Of a stretch of DNA of 7,244 bases, positions 1 to 6,400 are shown piece by piece. This DNA comes from Rubripirellula sp. (GTDB taxonomy: Bacteria; Planctomycetota; Planctomycetia; Pirellulales; Pirellulaceae), in the NCBI GenBank assembly GCA_029287555.1, contig JARFQX010000227.1, forward strand, positions 1 to 7,244, in the 5' to 3' direction. Position 1 is the first letter of the stretch, and each line of letters opens with the position of its first letter. The position numbers were made by a program, and so were the translations under genes. The notes beneath the pieces are model-generated. The model saw nothing but the letters and a program-made list of their open reading frames with translations, did no database searches and was not told where the DNA came from.

Positions 1-1032
1 CAACGCGAATCGTGTCGGCTGCTGTTTTCCGACGAGCCGCTCGCTCGCGGCGAGTTGGCCGCGGCCCGCGAAAGCTCCGCGGGTGCCGACCCTCCCGCCA
101 ACGAGATCGATTTCGGCCCCGAAGCTCTGGTTCGGGCGGCGTGCAGCGAGCAGGTCGACATCGTGGTGGCCGCAATCGTCGGCCGGGCTGGTCTGGAGAG
201 CACCTTAGCCGCCGTCGAATCGGGCAAACGCGTCGCCTTGGCGAACAAGGAAACTCTGGTTGTCGCGGGGCCGGTGGTGCGATCAGCGCTGGGAACCAGC
301 GGTGCCGAACTGCTGCCGGTTGATAGTGAACATTCGGCTATCTTCCAATGTTTGCAGGGGGCCGTCTCGCCGCCCAAGAAGTTGATTCTGACCGCTAGCG
401 GCGGGCCCTTTCGAACCTGGACGAGCCAACAGATGGCCGAGGCGACTCCCGATTCCGCCCTCGCCCACCCAACCTGGGAGATGGGGCCAAAGATCACCGT
501 CGATTCCGCGACGATGATGAACAAGGCCCTGGAAGTGATCGAGGCCCGCTGGCTCTTCGATCTACCGGCTAGCTCGATCGAGGTGGTCGTTCACCCCCAG
601 TCAATCATTCATTCAATGGTCGAATTCGAGGACGGGTCGGTGCTCGCCCAGCTCAGTCCGCCCGACATGCGATTGCCGATCCAGTACGCGTTGACCTACC
701 CGCGGCGACTCCCCTGCGAAACCGAGCCGCTGGACCGCACCCGCAGTTGGCAACTCGATTTGGAGGTGGCCGATCGAGAGCGATTCCCGGCGCTGGAGCT
801 TGGATTCGAGGTCGCCAAGGCCGGCGGGACGGCCGGCGCGGTGCTCAATGCAGCCAATGAGGAGGCGGTCGGTCTGTTCCTCCGCGGACAAATCCGGTTT
901 ACTGACATTGTGAAGGGATGTCGGGACGTGCTCGAGCGTCACCATTTTGAGGCGAGCCCCCCGCTATCCCGACTGCTAGAGCTTGACCGCTGGGCCCGAG
1001 CCGAGCTGCGTCGCCGATTTTCAGCTTCCTAG
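1..1032 (+). CDS. dxr: 1-deoxy-D-xylulose 5-phosphate reductoisomerase, C-terminal 343 codons (5' end outside window)
   Basis: DXR (IspC) converts 1-deoxy-D-xylulose 5-phosphate to 2-C-methyl-D-erythritol 4-phosphate using NADPH and a divalent metal. This is the second step of the cytosolic MEP pathway to isoprenoids. The frame is open from base 1, so the N-terminal NADPH-binding GxTGxxG segment (roughly 40 or more residues) lies upstream; the TTG at 55 is internal, not the start. Visible-residue landmarks: AAIVG at 57-61, LANKE at 80-84, metal-binding VDSEH with D108 and E110, TASGG at 131-135 (S133 corresponds to E. coli S186), HPTWEMG with H156 and W159, and VDSATMMNKALE at 167-178 with S169, N174, K175 and the third metal ligand E178 (E. 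coli E231). HPQSIIHS and NAANEE follow, then the C-terminal helical domain to TAG at 1030-1032. The segment between VDSEH and TASGG is about 11 residues shorter than in E. coli. All visible active-site residues are intact, so the enzyme should be functional. rseP follows on the same strand, as in many bacteria. Confidence 0.96.
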   Translation, partial: QRESCRLLFSDEPLARGELAAARESSAGADPPANEIDFGPEALVRAACSEQVDIVVAAIVGRAGLESTLAAVESGKRVALANKETLVVAGPVVRSALGTSGAELLPVDSEHSAIFQCLQGAVSPPKKLILTASGGPFRTWTSQQMAEATPDSALAHPTWEMGPKITVDSATMMNKALEVIEARWLFDLPASSIEVVVHPQSIIHSMVEFEDGSVLAQLSPPDMRLPIQYALTYPRRLPCETEPLDRTRSWQLDLEVADRERFPALELGFEVAKAGGTAGAVLNAANEEAVGLFLRGQIRFTDIVKGCRDVLERHHFEASPPLSRLLELDRWARAELRRRFSAS

Positions 1033-1252
1033 CGGATCGCCCTGTTCCCGGCTTGACCCGAGTCAAACTTTGACGATTCACTGGCGACGCCAGCGCTTGA
1101 ATGGACCAGAATGTTTTAATGGAGAGGGTGCGGTCGAAAACCTTTTGCGGAAGACGCTCGGTTCGCGGGATCGTCCTTCGGCCGTGACTCGGTTGGCCCG
1201 AGGTTTCCCCAACCCCGACCACTCTCCCGGACTGACACAAAGGCACCGATAG
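1033..1252 (+). promoter_or_regulatory. dxr-rseP intergenic region with clustered palindromes; possible dxr 3' end and rseP leader
   Basis: I see no convincing gene in these 220 bases. Bases 1053-1102 hold stacked inverted repeats: TTGAC-CCGA-GTCAA (1053-1066), overlapping the perfect palindrome GTCAAACTTTGAC (1062-1074), then CTGGCGACGCCAG (1081-1093), flanked by ATTCA (1076-1080) and TGAAT (1098-1102), which can pair outside it. A short T-rich stretch, TTTTAAT, follows at 1114-1120. These could form a weak terminator for dxr, an operator for rseP, or both. Nearer rseP, two mutually exclusive hairpins are possible: CTCGG/CCGAG (1188-1202) and GGTTGG/CCAACC (1191-1214). No clear sigma-70 -35/-10 pair with good spacing was found. 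Regulatory function is inferred from symmetry alone. Confidence 0.3.
1239..1243 (+). promoter_or_regulatory. Probable ribosome binding site of rseP
   Basis: AAAGG lies 9 bases before the ATG at 1253. It is a partial Shine-Dalgarno match at acceptable spacing. The triplet just before the ATG (1250-1252) is an in-frame TAG, so the frame cannot start further upstream. Site and start therefore support each other. Confidence 0.5.
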
Positions 1253-3430
1253 ATGATTGATTGGTTCGCAGACTTGATGCCCTTGGCTGCCGCGGTCAGT
1301 GATGACGCGGGATTCCTCAGCACGCTCCTTTACCGGATCGTTCTCTGGGTGCAGATCGCCTTGGGGATCGGTTTGGTGATCTTCGTTCACGAGCTTGGAC
1401 ACTTCGTTGCGGCGAAGACGTTTGGGGTGAAATGCGAGAAGTTCTATGTCGGCTTTGATGTGCCGTTGAAGATCGGCCCGATCAAGTTTCCGCGCACCTT
1501 GGGCAAGTTTCGTTATGGGGAAACGGAGTATGGCATTGGAGTGATTCCCCTTGGCGGTTACGTCAAGATGCTTGGCCAAGACGATGACCCGCGCAAGCAG
1601 GAAGCCGAGGCGAAGCGGATTCGCACGGGCGAGGAGGCTGAAGACGCGGAGACACCGAGGCTCGACCCGCGGAGCTTTCCGGCAAAACCGGTGTGGCAGC
1701 GGATGATCATTATCAGCGCCGGGGTTGTGATGAACGTGATCACCGGTGTGCTCTTCGCCGCCATCGCCTACGGTTACGGGGTCTCTTACATCCCAGCAGT
1801 CGTCGGTGGCGTCACTCCGGGTGGACCCGCCTGGCAAGCCGGGATCGAGCCGGGCGGTCGAGTTGTTTCGGTGGGGAGCTGGAGCGATCCCGAAATGCAT
1901 TTCCGCGAGATGCGGATGGAGATTCTCACCAAGGGCTTGGAGTATCCCGACGAGCCGATCAACCTGGCCGTGCAATACGACGACGGCGTGCAGGATTACG
2001 AACTTCGAACGCAAGCCGATCCCCAGCGTCAAGATGCTCGGATGGTGGGACTGGCCATGCCGAACTCCTCAAAGATCGCCGAGGAGACCTACGCGGCTCC
2101 GGAATCGGTCGCGGCTGAGTCGCTCGGCCCGGAGGATGCTGGCGCGGAAGTGATCGCGTTTGACGGAACACCGATCAAGCAGGATTCGATCAATCCGGTC
2201 ACACCGATGATGGATTACCTCTACAGGCATCCTGGCAAGCCGGTGGAGTTACGTTTGCGTCGAGGCGACGGGACCGAGCGAACCGTCACGCTGCCACCGC
2301 AGCCGGCCAAGTCGCTTGGCGTTCGATACGCCATCGGTCCGATTGTGGCATTGGTGGCGAAGGGACCGGCCGCGACGGCGGGGCTGAAGATCGGTGATCG
2401 CATTCGCCAGGTCAACGACGATGTTTCACCGGATGCCTACGGCGTGGCCGAGCAGCTGGTCGGAGTCCAGGAGCCGGTGAAGTTGGTGGTCGAGCGAGGT
2501 GAAGGCGAGTCGAGCGAGACGTTGGAGATTACGATCAAGCCGGTTGAGTCGCTTCAGAGTATCGCTCCGACGTCGAGTATTGCCGGTGAGGTTGCGATCA
2601 ACAGTGTTGGCTTTGCCTACCGGCCGCTCCCCTTGGTAGAGTCGATCGTGCTGCCGAAATCGGACGATGCGGAGTCGGCTTCCGGCCTGGCCTCAGATGA
2701 GAATTCGATTCAGCCAGGGGACACGCTCGAGTGGGTCGAGTTGGATGAAGCGATCTCCAAAGATTTGATCCCCGAAGACGACGAACATCGCGCCGCGTTA
2801 ATCGAGCAACTGGTCGAACGGTGGGAAATCTCGCCCATTCGACCGCTCAACAGCCTGCGCGAGTTGATCCAGATCCTGCCGACCGGGACGCCGCTGACCG
2901 TCGCCGTCACCAGACCCGCGCGGGATGGCGAGAAGGCCAAGGTCATCAGCACCACCGTTCGCGTCGCGGAGGATGAACTCAAGATGTTCGATCGCGGTCT
3001 GGTGCTAGGTCAACGGCAAGCCATGCAACAGGCGGGGTCGGTTCAACAGGCGCTGTCCCTGGGGCTTCGCGAAGGCTACCGACGATTTACCGACGTGATT
3101 CGTTTCCTGAAGATGATTCCGCGTGGCCAGATCAAGCTGCGACACGTTGGTGGTCCGCTTGAGATCGTGAACATTGCGAAGAACGAAGCGGAGAAAGGGA
3201 TCGCACCTCAGTTGATGTTCCTGACGATGCTTAGCATGAACTTGGCAATCCTCAACTTCCTGCCAATCCCGGCGCTCGATGGCGGTCACATGATGTTCTT
3301 GATCTACGAATTGGTGGCCGGCAAGCGAGCGAACGAACAACTCGAGTTCCGCCTGACCGTGGCGGGACTGTTAACGTTGTTGATGTTGATGGCAGTTGTC
3401 TTTGCGAACGACATCATCCGACACCTGTAA
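1253..3430 (+). CDS. rseP: RseP-like site-2 (RIP) zinc metalloprotease with expanded PDZ region
   Basis: This is an intramembrane zinc protease of the S2P/RseP family. In E. coli RseP cleaves the anti-sigma factor RseA within the membrane to release sigma-E and also degrades remnant signal peptides; the substrate here is unknown. Landmarks in 725 residues: a roughly 20-residue N-terminal extension; TM1 about 27-50 ending in zinc-binding HELGH (H46, E47, H50); PLGGYVKML of the membrane-associated beta loop at 99-107; a charged insert about 111-138; TM2 about 151-173 with the GxxxN motif (G157, N161); TM3 about 653-672 leading into NFLPIPALDGGH (N668, third zinc ligand D676); and TM4 about 700-718. 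Between TM2 and TM3 are some 480 residues. These include a PDZ-like unit at 183-255, a PDZ half at about 287-348, a clear PDZ at 361-430 (GPAATAGLKIGD) and a degenerate one at about 450-572 (IQPGD core at 486-490). The family usually has 350-450 residues and one or two PDZ domains. The start is the first possible ATG, because an in-frame TAG abuts it. The gene sits 220 bases after dxr, so it is probably co-transcribed or driven from that gap. Confidence 0.93.
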   Translation: MIDWFADLMPLAAAVSDDAGFLSTLLYRIVLWVQIALGIGLVIFVHELGHFVAAKTFGVKCEKFYVGFDVPLKIGPIKFPRTLGKFRYGETEYGIGVIPLGGYVKMLGQDDDPRKQEAEAKRIRTGEEAEDAETPRLDPRSFPAKPVWQRMIIISAGVVMNVITGVLFAAIAYGYGVSYIPAVVGGVTPGGPAWQAGIEPGGRVVSVGSWSDPEMHFREMRMEILTKGLEYPDEPINLAVQYDDGVQDYELRTQADPQRQDARMVGLAMPNSSKIAEETYAAPESVAAESLGPEDAGAEVIAFDGTPIKQDSINPVTPMMDYLYRHPGKPVELRLRRGDGTERTVTLPPQPAKSLGVRYAIGPIVALVAKGPAATAGLKIGDRIRQVNDDVSPDAYGVAEQLVGVQEPVKLVVERGEGESSETLEITIKPVESLQSIAPTSSIAGEVAINSVGFAYRPLPLVESIVLPKSDDAESASGLASDENSIQPGDTLEWVELDEAISKDLIPEDDEHRAALIEQLVERWEISPIRPLNSLRELIQILPTGTPLTVAVTRPARDGEKAKVISTTVRVAEDELKMFDRGLVLGQRQAMQQAGSVQQALSLGLREGYRRFTDVIRFLKMIPRGQIKLRHVGGPLEIVNIAKNEAEKGIAPQLMFLTMLSMNLAILNFLPIPALDGGHMMFLIYELVAGKRANEQLEFRLTVAGLLTLLMLMAVVFANDIIRHL

Positions 3431-3482
3431 TCGACCGAACGGCCGGCTCATCTCTTCAATCGAGCAGATGCAAGATTGATTC
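3431..3482. terminator. Convergent intergenic gap; only weak terminator-like hairpins
   Basis: These 52 bases separate the stop codons of rseP (+) and the kinase gene (-). An imperfect hairpin with arms 3432-3436 and 3441-3445 pairs better in the minus-strand transcript (one G-U pair) than in the plus-strand one (one A-C mismatch). A second possible stem is TCAATC (3456-3461) with GATTGA (3474-3479). Just inside the kinase gene, CGCCC-GAGTC-GGGCG (3491-3505) is a GC-rich inverted repeat. None is followed by a T tract in either direction, so intrinsic termination is only a possibility. Confidence 0.2.
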
Positions 3483-6400
3483 TCACAACGCGCCCGAGTC
3501 GGGCGTCAAAGCAGATTCGGGTTGCTTCGAATCTCGACCGACCGACGGGACTTGGATCCAAGTCGCGTCTTCGATCCAACCGTCGCGACCGTTGCCAGAA
3601 TCGTCAACGAGTCTGTTCCCTTCGCCTTCATCCATTTGATACAACACGAGTGTGTCTGTGTCAGGAAGGAACCGATCGGGCGGCTTGAAGCTCGAGCCAT
3701 ATCTCGCTACCCGCGAGATACGAACCGTTTCAATCTTTCCTTCGAAGAACTGGTGTGGATTGTCAGAGGGGCTTGGGTCCGCTCCCACGTAGAAACTAAG
3801 CCGCGATGCCATATGCTCTTTGAGGGGAGCGGTTTCGTTTTTTTCACCATCGACAAAGAGTGTAACCTGCTTGCCAGTGAACACGGCGGCGAGGTGAACG
3901 CGCTGCCCGAGAACAGCCTTGGTGGATGACCTTGCCGCTACATAATTGGAACCATCGCTTTTCGATGATCGGTGCGCCCAGAGCGCAACCCAACGTGATG
4001 ATTGAAGCCCCAGTGCAATTCCGGCATGCTCGCAGTTCGCGACCACAGATTGCAGAACCTCGCCCGTGCTCACGGGTGTGGCGACTGCCTCAATCGTGAT
4101 GGGATCATCGCCATCGAACGACAAATCTCTTATCCGAACAAACGATCGATTACCATCGAAAGAAAGTGCGTATCTCGCACTCGAACGGCGACTCTCTTCA
4201 GGCGGTGCGTTCCGGGTGATCGGCGAAGGTTTCGAGCTTTGTTCCGACGGAATCGAAACCACGGGGCGAAAGCCGATGTGGTCGCGCCGATCTTTGGGCT
4301 CGATGGAATGGAAGGAATGGGACCGAACGCTGTCGCGAGTGGCAAACGAGCCGCCGCGTAACTGGCGAAGGATGTCATCCCGGACGGGAGACCGCCGTCC
4401 CGAGATCGGGTCTTCGACCTTTTCCCAGACGTTGCCATGCATGTTGAACAAACCGAAGTCGTTTGGCAATCGCGATGCGACCGGCTCGCTACGAACGAGA
4501 TTCTCACGCCCCGTGTTGGCGTATTGCGGGAGCAGAGACTCCGGCTCGCCGAATGAGTAACTTCCTTTGGTGCCAGCACGACAGGCGTATTCCCACTCGG
4601 GTCCAGTGGGCAAACGATACCCCGCCAGGGACTTGGAGTTTTCCTGGATTCGCATCCCCGCTGCGAATGCCCCGTAGTCGTTCGGTTCATAAACCCACTG
4701 ATTTGAGTGAATTCCATCCCGTCTGCTCAACCAGTTGCAGTAAGCGGCAGTCGCGTAGTGATCAACAAATGCCGCGGGGCAGTCGTTTGTGGGAGCGGTT
4801 ACACGGGCATAGCTGTGGTCATCCCGAAAGCGGAGAAACTCGGCGACGGTAACTTCGTGGTCACAAATCGCAAAACGATGGCGCACGCTGCTCGAGTCGC
4901 TTTCGCTGGGATGAAGGATAACCATGGTTTGCCCTTCGCGGTTGACATACCATCTTCGCTTGGTGTCTCGCGAGGCAACGAATTGCTCTCGATCATTGTC
5001 TTGGGACTGAACACCTAGATCACCCGGGGGCGGGTCAACCAGCCGATCTCGATCGACCGCTACAGGCTGTTCGTTGGCCAATGCGCGAGTCACCTTCATC
5101 AAGTCAGGAAGCTCGACGCCCCACCGCCGCAAAGTTAACGATGCGGAACCGTGTATCCCCGGGTCCGGATCGTTGACGTATAAATCGCGAAGATACCCTT
5201 CGATGCGTTCCCTTTCCGAACCTGGCAAGAGGCCGAGTTCCGATCCCGCAAGTATCTGAATCAGTGCTCGACGAGCAGACGTATCCGTCTCGACAATCAA
5301 CTGGTTTGCGATCGTGACGGGATCTGCCTGAAGCTTCCAGAAATAGAAGATCAGCATGCTGCGGAATGAGGGGTCAGGTGAAAATCTCAGGAGAGGCCAT
5401 ACAAGGTCGGTGTGGCCCAAATGCATCAAAGTTACCGCTGCGATCGCTTGTCGTGTCCAGAACGCATCACGTCGCTTTGCTGATAGGGGATTAGGCATCT
5501 CTGCCTGTAGCTCAGCGAATAGTAAGTCCTTGGTAACCGAAGCATGCGATCGAAGCGATTGGATCAGGGGCGAGTACTCGGCCAGGTCTTCGGCAACGAG
5601 AATTGAATTGACGAGCTGCACGGGTTGGTCATGACAATAATCGGCGAGTAACAAAGCCGCGGCTTCGCGTTGACGCTCGCTGCGGCCGCCGTCTGCGTGG
5701 ATCCGTGCCAGCGGCTCAATCAGCACCTCGCGCGCGAGTTGCAGTTGACTCGACCACGAACCAAAACTCATTTTCGTGACACGGCTCGTCAAGTGATCGG
5801 CGACAAAATCGGAAAGTGCCTCCCATCGCTCGTCCTCCGGCGAGAGTTGGGATAAAGCCACCGCCGCTTGAAATCGTTCGGACTCCGAATGGCTCTTATC
5901 CGATACGATTCGCCAAAGGTCTTGGGTGACTCGATGCTTGTATGGTTCAAGGGCTTCGCAGAGCACCCGCAACTCTTCGGGCGTGCAAATTGAAAGCTGC
6001 TGGCCTAGATAGTCGGCCTGTCTCTCATCGGCCGCTAACAGTCCGAGAGCGAGATGGAGCCTCTCTTCAGAACCAGCCTGGTGCTTTGTGATCTCATTTC
6101 GAAGCAACGGGTAAGACCATTCCCGGAGATCTTCCAATTCAGAGACGACAATCGGGACCGTTCCGATTCTCGTGTTCTTTAGCATCTCGACCAGGCCTGC
6201 GGCGCGCGTGGCGTCTTTTGTCTCGGCGATCACGCCCCGAACTCGCAAGCCAATCAGGCCTATCGCGGTCACCGCCAGGAAGATGAGACCCAATCGCAGC
6301 CCGAGTGCAAGGCCCGCGCTGCCCATCATCTTGTGCTGGGCTCGTGTCCATTGAGTCTTGTCGGTGAAGTACCGAATCGCGGCATACTCCCGCCAAGTCG

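Noticed and set aside
1070..1098. sigma-70 promoter starting with TTGACG at 1070
   Set aside because: No TATAAT-like hexamer occurs 16-18 bases downstream; the T-rich TTTAAT at 1115-1120 is too far away.
983..1252. An 89-codon plus-strand frame (TTG start) whose TAG directly abuts the rseP ATG
   Set aside because: It begins inside dxr in another frame, uses a weak start without a ribosome site, and its product has no recognisable feature. The adjoining stop is useful only as evidence for the rseP start.
899..2032. A 377-codon open frame on the minus strand opposite dxr and rseP
   Set aside because: It lies opposite two clearly conserved genes, its translation is low-complexity with many His, Arg and Pro, and it shows no recognisable motif. 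GC-rich coding DNA often leaves the opposite strand open.
4257..4400. FGE-type C-terminus as a diversity-generating retroelement target
   Set aside because: FGE/C-type-lectin folds can be such targets, but here the fold is internal and followed by LamG. No template repeat, reverse transcriptase or accessory gene is visible in the window.
4130..4717. A 195-codon minus-strand frame within the FGE-encoding segment
   Set aside because: It is an out-of-frame reading of the kinase gene; the in-frame product shows clear FGE motifs through the same bases.
4257..4877. EgtB/ergothioneine-type iron enzyme
   Set aside because: The SUMF1-like fold is shared, but there is no DinB-type domain with the iron-binding histidine motif before it; HEAT-like helices are there instead.
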